Below, piece after piece: positions 1 through 8,774 of a stretch of DNA of 64,000 nt. Under the pieces are notes generated by a model. The model did not search any database and was not told where the DNA came from. It saw only the letters and a list, made by a program, of their open reading frames with translations. The number at the start of each line of letters is the position of its first letter. Positions within the stretch are counted from its first letter, which is position 1. The DNA is from Parabacteroides goldsteinii DSM 19448 = WAL 12034 (GTDB lineage Bacteria > Bacteroidota > Bacteroidia > Bacteroidales > Tannerellaceae), in the NCBI RefSeq assembly GCF_000969835.1, contig NZ_KQ033912.1:1415961-1479960 (forward strand). Direction: 5' to 3'. The position numbers were made by a program, and so were the translations under genes.

Positions 1-208
1 ATATGGAATAGCCTGTCTGGTGGGTTTGCCTTTATCCTGGCTGGCCATCACTTTATATATGGTCGATTTTGCCTACAAAGCCCATATTGCCTGGTGGATT
101 TTTGCCATCGCGATCCTTTTGACCGGAGGTATTTCATTCCTCACTCTGATCTGGCAAATACGAAAGGCAGCTCGTACAAACCCGGTAGAAATCATACGTT
201 CCGAATAA
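1..208 (+). CDS. FtsX/MacB-type ABC transporter permease, C-terminal end (partial)
   Basis: The frame is open from base 2 to the stop at 206-208, so this is the end of a gene that starts before the window; the GTG at 20 is internal. About 68 residues remain, with two hydrophobic segments and the ending ARTNPVEIIRSE. That ending matches the C-termini of the complete permeases downstream (NPAVSIKSE, NPAIVIKSE, NPAESVKAE). It would be an integral inner-membrane subunit of a MacB/LolE-like exporter. The next gene begins 7 bp after its stop, so they are probably co-transcribed. Confidence 0.85.
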   Translation, partial: YGIACLVGLPLSWLAITLYMVDFAYKAHIAWWIFAIAILLTGGISFLTLIWQIRKAARTNPVEIIRSE

Positions 209-215
209 TAAATAC

Positions 216-1277
216 ATGACAAATATGAAACAGTTACTATGTCTACTCACCAGTCTCTCCGTATTCTTTGCCTGTTCCACCCCTAACAGCAAAGACAGTG
301 TAAAAACGTATAAAGCGACTACGGATATTACAGGCGAACTATCCGGCGAAGTTATTTTCGCCGGACAAGGGATACATAACTATTACGATGTAGCGATTAC
401 CAACGATTACTACGCGTTTATGGACTATTATAGCGACACGCTTCTGCAAATAAGAAGTAAAAAAGATTTATCGCTTCACGGAATAGGAGAAAGAGAAAAA
501 GATACTTTTATAATCGCCTATCCGTCTTTTACTAAATATGATTATATCAACAAGAATAATAAAAACAAGGTATCTGTCTGGGACAACGATTCACGCAAAT
601 TGAAACGTATGGATCTGGATCAAACATCTCCGGCTCTTTCTGCGGAATCGGAGTCTATGTCCGATTATGGCCTGAAAGATGGTTGTACGAACTGTTGTAT
701 CACTTCCAAGGAATTATATGCCGTTCAGTTCAATCCTCACAAACCACAGGTATTCTTTTCGTCCAATAAAACAAACGGACAATATGCTGTTCCGGGTTAT
801 CCTCAGATCACGGTTCCGATACCGGCAACAGTCCTTCAAAAGGGGTATGCCAGCGACCTGACACTCAACGAGGAAAAAGGAGTGATCGTCGCTGCCCTGC
901 GATTTATCGACTGTGTCAACTTCTACGATATGAATTGTGATATGACTGCATCGGTTTCTTTTGCTGATTATTATACCATACCGGTCCCCGATATTTCCAA
1001 TAAATACTTGGACGCAGAGCAGAGCAAGAAATGTTTCATCGATATTTGCAGTTCAGAACAATATGTATTCTGTCTGTTCGACGGATCGACAAACTTTACC
1101 GGTAATTCTGTGATTTATGTATTCGACTGGGAAGGCAAACAGCTAGCCGTATTACAGGCAGACCGCAATTTACGGAAAATAGCCACAGAGAAATCCAGCG
1201 AGTATTTATTAGCTTTGTCTCCCAACGGGCAAGGAGGCAGAGATGTTATTAAATACAGCTTAAAGAACAAAATCTGA
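216..1277 (+). CDS. BF3164-like lipoprotein, predicted beta-propeller
   Basis: 353 residues. The N-terminus is a lipoprotein signal (KQLLCLLTSLSVFFACST, with the lipid-modified Cys near residue 20); starts at 216 or 225 (MKQLL) both fit. The mature part resembles the Bacteroides BF3164/TolB-like six-bladed propeller lipoproteins, with repeated short beta-rich units such as YYAFMDYYSDTLLQI and YVFDWEGKQLAVL. Family membership is recognised from general pattern only. It lies between two FtsX permeases on the same strand, so it may be an accessory envelope protein of that transporter, but no catalytic motif is visible. The coding sequence runs directly into a relic of a permease C-terminus. Confidence 0.75.
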   Translation: MTNMKQLLCLLTSLSVFFACSTPNSKDSVKTYKATTDITGELSGEVIFAGQGIHNYYDVAITNDYYAFMDYYSDTLLQIRSKKDLSLHGIGEREKDTFIIAYPSFTKYDYINKNNKNKVSVWDNDSRKLKRMDLDQTSPALSAESESMSDYGLKDGCTNCCITSKELYAVQFNPHKPQVFFSSNKTNGQYAVPGYPQITVPIPATVLQKGYASDLTLNEEKGVIVAALRFIDCVNFYDMNCDMTASVSFADYYTIPVPDISNKYLDAEQSKKCFIDICSSEQYVFCLFDGSTNFTGNSVIYVFDWEGKQLAVLQADRNLRKIATEKSSEYLLALSPNGQGGRDVIKYSLKNKI

Positions 1278-1279
1278 CT

Positions 1280-1312
1280 CTGCATCCGGCCGAAGTCATT
1301 AAAATCGAATAA
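1280..1312 (+). pseudogene. relic of an FtsX permease C-terminus
   Basis: Starting two bases after the lipoprotein stop, the other frame reads LHPAEVIKIE followed by TAA. This is the conserved final motif (NPAEVIKxE) of FtsX-type permeases, with His for Asn. Nothing else of a permease precedes it. It is read as the 3' scar of a lost permease gene, with the lipoprotein joined to it. Confidence 0.6.
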
Positions 1313-1344
1313 AGAAATAAATAACTGATAAACATTCACCAAGC

Positions 1345-3717
1345 ATGTTGCAACACTATCTTATCATAGCCATACGTAATTTCTTCAAATATAAATTGCA
1401 GACCGTCATCAGCATTACCGGTCTGGCTATCGGATTGGTATGTTTTGCATACGGCATCAACTGGCTGAAATATGAGACCTCATACGATGGCTTCTATCCG
1501 CAATCCAAACAAATCTACATGCTTTACGGGGTAGACAAACAGACCGGCAAGAAAACGGAAGAACTACCCCTGATATTGGCAAGAAGATTAAAACAGAATT
1601 TCCCGGAAGTTATAGAAACGACGCAAATATACGCAAAGTATTCTTCTGATTTCTCCTATAATGAAAAGCGAGTGCCTAATCCGGATGAAGTATTTATCGA
1701 TGAAAATTTCTTTTCATTCTTTCCACGAAAAGTCATTTGCGGAAGACAGGATAATATTTTGCAATCGTCTAATGATGTTGCTATAACTCGTTCTTTTGCC
1801 GTTAAACTATTTAGTAGTCCGGAAAAAGCTCTGGATAAAGTATTAAGTTGTGGTTATGAGAAAAACCTCAGGATCGTTTCCGTTCTGGAAGATGCACCTG
1901 ACAATTCACTCTTTGTCGGAGAAGCTTTCGAATTAGATCAGTATACACGAAGGGCAGAGGTAGAAATACCAGAAGCTAATCAATGGATGTATTTAAATTC
2001 TAAAATATATCTGTTACTGGATAAAAACACGCATATCGACACATTCGAAAAAAAGATAACAAACTATACCTCTATCCATAAATACAATGAGACCATCTTT
2101 TTGAAGCTGATACCCGTCACAGCCGTCCGACATACATTCGGCAGCGAATTGTCCTTTAATCTTACTTATATCCAAACTTTTGCTATAACCGGATTATTAT
2201 TGCTTCTATGCGTATTTTTCAACTTTATCAATCTGCAAATCAACCGGACCTATATACGAATCAAAGAAATGAAACTGCGCAACGCTATCGGAGCCAGTAA
2301 AAAAGAAATGATCAGCCAGCTATTACTGGAATATTCATTGATGATATTTATAGCTACTTTATTTGCTTGGAGTTTAATGGAAATTACATTTCCCTTGTTC
2401 AAGTATATTTTCCATACAACAATTGATAGTAAAGAGTTGTATGTCGACATGATCAAAATCTCATTATTCAGCTGGATAATCACTCTTTCGATCTCGCTTC
2501 CTATATCATTCCGGTTTATCCGGACCTCTCAACTACTGGTATCCGGTGGTGTTGCACCTCATCGGAAAAGCGGGTTCCGCAAAATAGCAATGACAATCCA
2601 ACTGGGCATCTGCGTATTTTTCCTGATGTGCGCTTTCATCCTGCTCAAACAAACCTCTCTGATGAAAAACAAAAATCTAGGATTCGAAAAAGAAGGCTTG
2701 ATACAGATTACCATGCTGAATGATGACAGAGAAGGTACCGCACGTGAGATCGCATCCCTCCCCATCGTAAAAGAACTGGTGGTTGCATCATTTTTCTCTA
2801 TCATGCACGAACCTTATTCATTAACAGAAGTTGAGTGGGAAGGAAAAAGCCCGGATACTAAAGTGAATTTCCATATGTTGGAAGTCGGTAAAAACTTTTT
2901 ATCCGCATTCCAGATACCTTTATTAAAAGGGCGGTTGCTTGAAGAAACAGATCTGGTTAAGGGACCAAGACATTTTATGAGTTCTAAAGCGCTTATCAAC
3001 GAAGAGGCTGCACGTATCATGGGATATACCGATCCGATTGGTAAAAAACTCAGCTTTTGGAACAATCAACAACAGGACGTAGAAATTGTCGGCATAGTAA
3101 AGGACTTCCAATCTACCAGCCTGAGAAACCCGATTCTTCCCGTTGTCATTACATTAAACCCTTCACTATGGAATAGTTATTTCTATTACGTCAAAGTAAA
3201 TCCGGGAAATGAACAAAAAGCCATCAAAGCAGTTCGGGATGCATATAAAAAATACGCACTTCCATACGACCAGCAACCGGAGATAACGACGGTCAACGAT
3301 GTATTAAAAGAATTAAGCCGATCGGAAGATGCCAGCCTGCAACTTTTCTCACTGCTGGCGATACTTTGCACACTCATCTCGGTCTTCGGACTATACTCCG
3401 TATCCTCCAGCAATATCACCCAACGGCGGAAAGAAGTAGCTATCCGGAAAGTGACGGGGGCATCCTCCCGAACGATTATCGGCATGTTTATTCGCGAATA
3501 TGTATCTATTGTAATAGTAGCCAATTTGATCGCTTTGCCTTTAGCCTGGCTATTCATGCGCGGATGGCTGGAACAATACCCATACCGTATCAATATCAGT
3601 GCATGGATGTATCTGACCATCCTGTTATTCACAAGCATACTGATCATTTGCACTGTTCTTTACCAAACTTTAAAAGCAGCAAAAGCGAATCCGGCTGTAT
3701 CGATAAAATCTGAATAA
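1345..3717 (+). CDS. FtsX/MacB-type ABC transporter permease
   Basis: 790 residues. Hydrophobic segments lie near residues 20-40, 275-298, 327-352, 369-392, 416-435, 667-690, 711-742 and 753-775. A periplasmic MacB_PCD-like region (about 45-270) follows the first segment, and a second soluble region lies at about 436-665. This is the duplicated FtsX layout common in Bacteroidetes. The FtsX signatures GLAIGLVCF, LRNAIGASKKEM and IRKVTGASSRTI are visible. Such proteins pair with a LolD/MacB-type ATPase and act in export or envelope lipoprotein/peptide transport; the substrate is unknown. It is a close paralogue of the 3863 gene. Confidence 0.9.
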   Translation: MLQHYLIIAIRNFFKYKLQTVISITGLAIGLVCFAYGINWLKYETSYDGFYPQSKQIYMLYGVDKQTGKKTEELPLILARRLKQNFPEVIETTQIYAKYSSDFSYNEKRVPNPDEVFIDENFFSFFPRKVICGRQDNILQSSNDVAITRSFAVKLFSSPEKALDKVLSCGYEKNLRIVSVLEDAPDNSLFVGEAFELDQYTRRAEVEIPEANQWMYLNSKIYLLLDKNTHIDTFEKKITNYTSIHKYNETIFLKLIPVTAVRHTFGSELSFNLTYIQTFAITGLLLLLCVFFNFINLQINRTYIRIKEMKLRNAIGASKKEMISQLLLEYSLMIFIATLFAWSLMEITFPLFKYIFHTTIDSKELYVDMIKISLFSWIITLSISLPISFRFIRTSQLLVSGGVAPHRKSGFRKIAMTIQLGICVFFLMCAFILLKQTSLMKNKNLGFEKEGLIQITMLNDDREGTAREIASLPIVKELVVASFFSIMHEPYSLTEVEWEGKSPDTKVNFHMLEVGKNFLSAFQIPLLKGRLLEETDLVKGPRHFMSSKALINEEAARIMGYTDPIGKKLSFWNNQQQDVEIVGIVKDFQSTSLRNPILPVVITLNPSLWNSYFYYVKVNPGNEQKAIKAVRDAYKKYALPYDQQPEITTVNDVLKELSRSEDASLQLFSLLAILCTLISVFGLYSVSSSNITQRRKEVAIRKVTGASSRTIIGMFIREYVSIVIVANLIALPLAWLFMRGWLEQYPYRINISAWMYLTILLFTSILIICTVLYQTLKAAKANPAVSIKSE

Positions 3718-3760
3718 AAAGTGCATATACGAACAATCACTGTGCGTATATGCACTTTTT
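3716..3760 (+). terminator. 16-bp perfect inverted repeat with T-tract, likely terminator
   Basis: Arms at 3716-3731 and 3745-3760 are perfectly complementary around a 13-nt loop, and the right arm ends in a T-run. The left arm overlaps the stop codon of the 1345 gene. The structure would end transcription of that gene. The same bases also contain the enhancer-like sites described at 3721-3755. Confidence 0.7.
3721..3755 (+). promoter_or_regulatory. paired enhancer-like sites upstream of a sigma-54 promoter
   Basis: Site 1 is GTGCATATACGAAC (3721-3734) and site 2 is GTGCGTATATGCAC (3742-3755). They are separated by 7 bp, so their starts are 21 bp apart, two helical turns. Site 2 is a GTGC-N6-GCAC palindrome. 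The same pair with the same spacing occurs at 15292-15326 before the ABC ATPase gene. The position, about 55 bp upstream of the -24 element, is typical for binding sites of NtrC-family activators. Confidence 0.7.
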
Positions 3761-3811
3761 TAAAGAAAGGGAATGAATTACAAACTATTAATTATCACAT
3801 CATTATAACAT

Positions 3812-3827
3812 TGGCACATATTTTGTA
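3812..3827 (+). promoter_or_regulatory. predicted sigma-54 (RpoN) promoter
   Basis: TTGGCAC at 3811-3817, then five bases, then TTGT at 3823-3826. This matches the RpoN consensus TGGCAC-N5-TTGC except T for C in the -12 element, with the required GG-N10-G spacing. Transcription would start near 3838, giving a leader of about 25 nt before the ATG at 3863. Confidence 0.7.
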
Positions 3828-3862
3828 TTAAGATCAAAACAAATTACCATTAAAAGAGAATC

Positions 3863-6259
3863 ATGATACGACACTATATCACTATCGCTTCACGCAATTT
3901 TATCAAATACAAATTGCAAACACTTATCAGCGTTATCGGACTGGCTATCGGACTCGTCTGTTTCACCTACGGGATGAAATGGTTGGAATACGAAACGTCG
4001 TACGACGGTTTTTATCCGAAGTCCAAACAAATGTACACGCTTTACGGCATCAACAAACAAACCGGAAAAAAAGAGCGGAAATTACCACTCGTCCTGGCCC
4101 GCAAACTCAAACTGGATTTTCCGGAAATAAAAGAAACGGCACTGGTATACGGGAATTTCGGTTCTACCTTCGAATATAACGATCAGATACTGGAAGACCC
4201 GGAAGAAATATTTATCGACAACAACTTCTTTACCCTTTTCCCCAGGAAAGTTCTCAGCGGCCGGCAAACGAATCTGTTGCATTCGCTGGATGAAATTGTC
4301 ATAACCCGATCTTTTGCCCTCAAATATTTCAAAAGTCCGGAAGAAGCGATCGGGAAAGTAATGAAAAACGGATATCGGGAAACGCTCACCATCGTGGCGG
4401 TAGTGGAAGATGCACCTGCTAACTCCGCATTCAAACAGGATGTCTTCGAGTTGGATAAGTTTACCACTGAAATGACGGACAGGATATCGGAAGACAGACA
4501 ATGGAGTCAATTTGAAAATGAAATTTATCTGCTGTTGGAAGACAAAGCCAGTGCGGATGTATTCAGAAAAAAGTTACAAACCTATCTGGAGAAAAACAAC
4601 TACCTGAATACGCTTGCGGTAAAGATGATTCCGTTAACAGACATGCGGCATACTTTTGGAAGCGAGTTATCGTTCAACTTATCCTACATCCGCACTTTTG
4701 CCATAACAACCATTTTGCTATTACTGTGCGTATTCTTCAATTTCATCAATCTCCTTCTAAACCGTATCTACCAGCGCATAAAAGAAATAAGGCTCCGAAA
4801 TTCGATCGGTGCCGGTAAACGGGAGTTGATCATACAGCTATTGACCGAACTCACATTACAAACAGGTATCGCTTTTGTTCTGGCCTTTTGTCTGCTGGAA
4901 CTCACTTCTTCGTTGTTCTGTAAAACCTTCGATACGAAGATAGCCGACCCTGATTTTTATACGAGTTTGATTATAATCACTTTAGTCAGTTGGGGAGTAT
5001 TGATAGTTGTCTCATTCCCATTATTACTGCGTTTCATACGAACATCTTCACTGATGTTGTCCGGAGGTATTTCTGCTAACCGGAAGGGGTCGTTCCGCAA
5101 GGTCAGCATGACTATTCAACTCGGCATTTGCGTATTCTTCCTGCTGAGCACCTTCATCATGCTTCGACAGATTTCATTAATGAAACATAAGGACCTGGGA
5201 TTCCAGAAAGAGGGATTGATTCATATCACAATGGATTATCGTGACCGGTCCGGAATCACCCACGAACTGGCAACCCTTCCGATAATCGATGAGTTTGTAG
5301 AATGTAGCATCTTCTCCATCACTCACGAACCTCATACACAAAATGAAGTCAGTTGGGAAGGAAAGCCGGACGATTTCAATCCGAATTTCCAGGTAATCAA
5401 GGCAGGCGATAAATTTCTGGATGCATTCAAAATAACCTTATTAAAAGGTAATTTTATAAATGAAGGCGACTCAGATCCGGAAGACTGGACCACGCCGGGC
5501 AACACAGCCGTCATCAATGAAGAAGCCGCCCGGATCATGGGAATAGACAACCCGATCGGAAAAAAGATCAGTATCTGGAACGGTGTTATTTACGGAGACG
5601 GAAAACGAGGACAAAAAGAGCTGGAGATCGTAGGCATCGTCAAAGACTTCCAGGCAGCCAGCCTGCGTAACCCTATACTCCCGGCGATTATCACGCTCGA
5701 CGGAAGTAAATGGAACAGTTACTGCTATTATGCCCGTGTGAAACCCGAAAATGAACAGGCTGCCATCAAAACAATACGGACAGTCTTTGAAAAACACAAA
5801 GAAGAAGGAGATACAACTCCCAAAATACAGACAATGACAGATGTTTTCAACCAATTGAACAAATCCGAAGATGCCAGCCTGCAACTCTTCTCCCTGCTGG
5901 CCATACTCTGTACTTTGATCTCGATCTTCGGAATCTATTCCGTTTCATCCAGCAACATTGCACAACGTCGGAAAGAAGTAGCCGTACGCAAGGTGATGGG
6001 CGCCTCGTCAAAAACAATTATCAGCATGTTCTTCAAAGAGTATCTGACAATCGTAGTCATAGCCAATGCGATTGCCCTTCCACTAGCCTGGTTGTTTATG
6101 CACGGATGGCTGGAACAATATCCTTATCGCATCAGTATCGGTTTATGGATGTATGCCATAGTATTGTTAGCAACAAGCGCTTTGATTATCTGTACCGTCC
6201 TTTACCAGACACTGAAAGCGTCTGAAACGAATCCGGCGATAGTCATTAAAAGCGAATAA
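3863..6259 (+). CDS. FtsX/MacB-type ABC transporter permease
   Basis: 798 residues, clearly a recent paralogue of the 1345 gene: the N-termini (RNFIKYKLQT versus RNFFKYKLQT), TM2 (LLLLCVFFNFINL) and C-termini are nearly the same. It has the same eight-TM duplicated FtsX layout, with soluble regions at about 45-275 and 440-670 and the FtsX motifs LRNSIGAGKREL and VRKVMGASSKTI. It is the first gene behind a predicted sigma-54 promoter with two upstream sites, so it starts its own transcription unit with the 6283 gene. Its stop codon lies within a 19-bp tandem duplication. Confidence 0.9.
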   Translation: MIRHYITIASRNFIKYKLQTLISVIGLAIGLVCFTYGMKWLEYETSYDGFYPKSKQMYTLYGINKQTGKKERKLPLVLARKLKLDFPEIKETALVYGNFGSTFEYNDQILEDPEEIFIDNNFFTLFPRKVLSGRQTNLLHSLDEIVITRSFALKYFKSPEEAIGKVMKNGYRETLTIVAVVEDAPANSAFKQDVFELDKFTTEMTDRISEDRQWSQFENEIYLLLEDKASADVFRKKLQTYLEKNNYLNTLAVKMIPLTDMRHTFGSELSFNLSYIRTFAITTILLLLCVFFNFINLLLNRIYQRIKEIRLRNSIGAGKRELIIQLLTELTLQTGIAFVLAFCLLELTSSLFCKTFDTKIADPDFYTSLIIITLVSWGVLIVVSFPLLLRFIRTSSLMLSGGISANRKGSFRKVSMTIQLGICVFFLLSTFIMLRQISLMKHKDLGFQKEGLIHITMDYRDRSGITHELATLPIIDEFVECSIFSITHEPHTQNEVSWEGKPDDFNPNFQVIKAGDKFLDAFKITLLKGNFINEGDSDPEDWTTPGNTAVINEEAARIMGIDNPIGKKISIWNGVIYGDGKRGQKELEIVGIVKDFQAASLRNPILPAIITLDGSKWNSYCYYARVKPENEQAAIKTIRTVFEKHKEEGDTTPKIQTMTDVFNQLNKSEDASLQLFSLLAILCTLISIFGIYSVSSSNIAQRRKEVAVRKVMGASSKTIISMFFKEYLTIVVIANAIALPLAWLFMHGWLEQYPYRISIGLWMYAIVLLATSALIICTVLYQTLKASETNPAIVIKSE

Positions 6260-6280
6260 AATCATTAAAAGCGAATAAAA
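6243..6280 (+). repeat. 19-bp tandem duplication at a permease 3' end
   Basis: Two perfect copies of a 19-bp unit (6243-6261, 6262-6280), each containing ATTAAAAGCGAATAA, the codons for the IKSE tail and stop. A partial third copy (TCAT) runs into the next gene's start. The second copy is untranslated. It looks like a recent slippage or recombination event. Confidence 0.9.
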
Positions 6281-6282
6281 TC

Positions 6283-8685
6283 ATGCAAAGTAAAACACAA
6301 CACTACTTCAAAATTACTTTTCGGGAATCAGTCAAATATAAAGCTCAGTCCATCATCAGTATCCTCGGACTGGCTATCGGTTTCACTGTCTTCGTACTGG
6401 GTAACTACTGGTTATGGTGGGAGACACATTTCGATAACTTCCATCCGAACGGAGACCGGCTTTATTGTCTGACTACTTCCGGACTCAATAAAACAGCAAC
6501 GGGAGCCGATGCCGACCTGAATCAACTGCATATCAATGACCTGGCAGAGATAAAGAAGCTGGTGCCGGAAATTGAGCAAGTCTGTATCCTCAATGATGCC
6601 TTTTATAACACAAAGATCAACAATACCACCCAAACGGTGTGCGGATTAGTCTGCGATCATACCTTCTTCGACTTCTTCAAAGCCGATTTCATAGCCGGGA
6701 CCTATCAAGGAACTTACCCGGACGGTTCATCTGTCATCCTTACCGAAAGTACTGCCAAGAAGTTTTTCGGAACGACCGATTGTGTCGGAAAATTATTCGA
6801 ATTGCACGAGCAATACCATCCGGTCGTGGCCGGAGTCATTAAAAACTACCCGGATAATTCGGATTTGATATTCCAATTCCTGAAGATTGACCAAGTGAAG
6901 CCTAAGCCCCATGTGAACCGCTATACCACATACGTTCGGCTATCAGCAAATGCCGATGTCGACAAGGTCAAAGAGAAACTGGCTGTTTATAAAAGCCATG
7001 CGGAAGATCCCTGGGGTACAGAACATATCGATAAATGGAAAATCAATTTACGGACACTTCCGGAAGTCCATCTGCATGCGCATCCGGAACTGGAGAGCCG
7101 GATACGCAATATCCATATCCTGGCATTGGCGGGGTTGATGGCCTTTCTTAGCGCTCTGATGAATCTGCTTGTTCTCTTTATCGGCCAACAGCAACGCAAA
7201 CAGATAAAGAACCAGACCTATCTGTGTATCGGTGCATCGTCTAAAGATATGTTGCTGAAAGGATGGATAGAGTTATTCGTTCCAATGGCAATAGCTTATC
7301 TTTTGGCGTTCTGCCTGATAGAAGTAATCTTTCCTTACTACGAAAATTATACGGCATGGAATCATTACGGCATTTATGAAGGGATATCGAGACATATCGA
7401 CAAATCAGCTTTATTTTTTAACGCACTGTTATCGATCATAGCCAGCACACTCCTATTCTGGTTACTAACATTTCTTCCTATACGGAATGTATTAGGCAAC
7501 CGGAAAACAAATCCTGTATTCTTCAAGCGAGGATTAATCATCGGCCAGGTATTTATCGGCTCCCTATTTTTCATTACTTCGCTTGTCCTTTTCCAACAAT
7601 TGCATTTTATATTGACCAAAGACAAGGGAGTGGATTACGAAAATGTAATTCAGGTAGATATGGGATATGAGAATGCCTACGAGCAGGATCTCAAAGTACT
7701 GATGCCCGGACTCAAAAACCATCCGCATATAACCGATGCTTGCTATACAATCACAAACGCCAACCTGTTTACCGAACAGGGAAACTGGTATGGCACCTAT
7801 GTTACCCATTTTGCTTTCGATCCTGCCGATCCGGACCCGAAAAGGGAAGACCGGGTCATGGTCGTCAGCAAAGATTTTTTTTCTTTCTTCAAGCTGAAGC
7901 TAAAACAAGGGAATTGGATCGGCGACAACAATCCGGATGATTACATCGTCAACGAAACCGGATATAAAGAGCTGGGATATATGGATTTGCTGGAAAGACC
8001 GATATACGGTGGAGAAACAAAGACTAATCTGAAAGTATGCGGAGTCATAGAAGATTATATCTATGCCCCCTTACAATATCCGGTTAGCAAAGTATTCTTC
8101 CGCCTGCATACGGACAAAGATTTTGCAGACTACTATCCAATCCAGTACTTCTATGTCCGCTATACGCCCGGGCACAAAAAAGAAGTATTGGAACATATCT
8201 CAAAAGTTACGCAAAAATTGAACCCACATGGAGTAAGTGTCCAAAAGATGTGTACGGAACTATCCGACCTGGTAGACAAGTTCAACCGTCCCGAAAAGGT
8301 AATCTTCAGCATATTCAGTATCATAGCCATTGTCTGTATCCTGATCTCCACTTTCGGTATTTACTCCCTGGTCAGCCTCTCCGCCCAACAACGTAAAAAA
8401 GAGATTGCCATCCGCAAAGTGAACGGTGCGACCTTCTACCATATCCTGCAATTATTCTTCAGGGAATACCTGATATTAGTCGTAATCAGCAACCTGTTTG
8501 CCTTACCGATAGGCTATATCCTGATGAAACGCTGGTTGGAAACATATGCCAACCACATCCACCTGACGATATGGTCTTTCATCGCCGTCTTTTTCATTAC
8601 CTGTGTAATTGTCCTCCTTTCCATCTTCCGTCAGGTAAAGGAAGCAGCACAGGCAAATCCGGCGGAATCGGTAAAAGCGGAGTAA
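6283..8685 (+). CDS. FtsX/MacB-type ABC transporter permease
   Basis: 800 residues with the same architecture as the two preceding permeases but more diverged. TM1 lies at about 24-44, a periplasmic domain at 45-270, TM segments at about 277-300, 330-350, 375-400 and 415-440, a second soluble domain, then a C-terminal FtsX block with IRKVNGATFYHI and the ending NPAESVKAE. It starts 23 bp after the 3863 gene and is therefore in the same predicted sigma-54-dependent operon. The two permeases could form a heterodimer with an ATPase such as the 15429 product (inference). Confidence 0.9.
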   Translation: MQSKTQHYFKITFRESVKYKAQSIISILGLAIGFTVFVLGNYWLWWETHFDNFHPNGDRLYCLTTSGLNKTATGADADLNQLHINDLAEIKKLVPEIEQVCILNDAFYNTKINNTTQTVCGLVCDHTFFDFFKADFIAGTYQGTYPDGSSVILTESTAKKFFGTTDCVGKLFELHEQYHPVVAGVIKNYPDNSDLIFQFLKIDQVKPKPHVNRYTTYVRLSANADVDKVKEKLAVYKSHAEDPWGTEHIDKWKINLRTLPEVHLHAHPELESRIRNIHILALAGLMAFLSALMNLLVLFIGQQQRKQIKNQTYLCIGASSKDMLLKGWIELFVPMAIAYLLAFCLIEVIFPYYENYTAWNHYGIYEGISRHIDKSALFFNALLSIIASTLLFWLLTFLPIRNVLGNRKTNPVFFKRGLIIGQVFIGSLFFITSLVLFQQLHFILTKDKGVDYENVIQVDMGYENAYEQDLKVLMPGLKNHPHITDACYTITNANLFTEQGNWYGTYVTHFAFDPADPDPKREDRVMVVSKDFFSFFKLKLKQGNWIGDNNPDDYIVNETGYKELGYMDLLERPIYGGETKTNLKVCGVIEDYIYAPLQYPVSKVFFRLHTDKDFADYYPIQYFYVRYTPGHKKEVLEHISKVTQKLNPHGVSVQKMCTELSDLVDKFNRPEKVIFSIFSIIAIVCILISTFGIYSLVSLSAQQRKKEIAIRKVNGATFYHILQLFFREYLILVVISNLFALPIGYILMKRWLETYANHIHLTIWSFIAVFFITCVIVLLSIFRQVKEAAQANPAESVKAE

Positions 8686-8720
8686 AAGATTATGATATCA
8701 AAAAATATGAACCATTGTGC

Positions 8721-8774
8721 GATATACTGCGAACAGTCCGTATCAATCCGGCAGAAGTAATAAAGACCAAGTAA
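8721..8774 (+). pseudogene. second relic of an FtsX permease C-terminus
   Basis: In a frame different from the 6283 gene, bases 8721-8774 read DILRTVRINPAEVIKTK and stop. The last ten residues are the conserved FtsX C-terminal motif. The intact permease already ended at 8685 with its own copy (NPAESVKAE), so this is a leftover of another permease. Confidence 0.6.

Noticed and set aside
3818..3830. ATATTTTG as an ordinary Bacteroidetes -7 element
   Set aside because: It is one base short of TAnnTTTG, and the shared TTGGCAC-N5-TTG layout with 15382 fits sigma-54 better.
8711..8735. A GTGC...GAAC string resembling the enhancer sites
   Set aside because: The internal spacing differs from GTGC-N6-GMAC and there is no partner site or sigma-54 promoter nearby.
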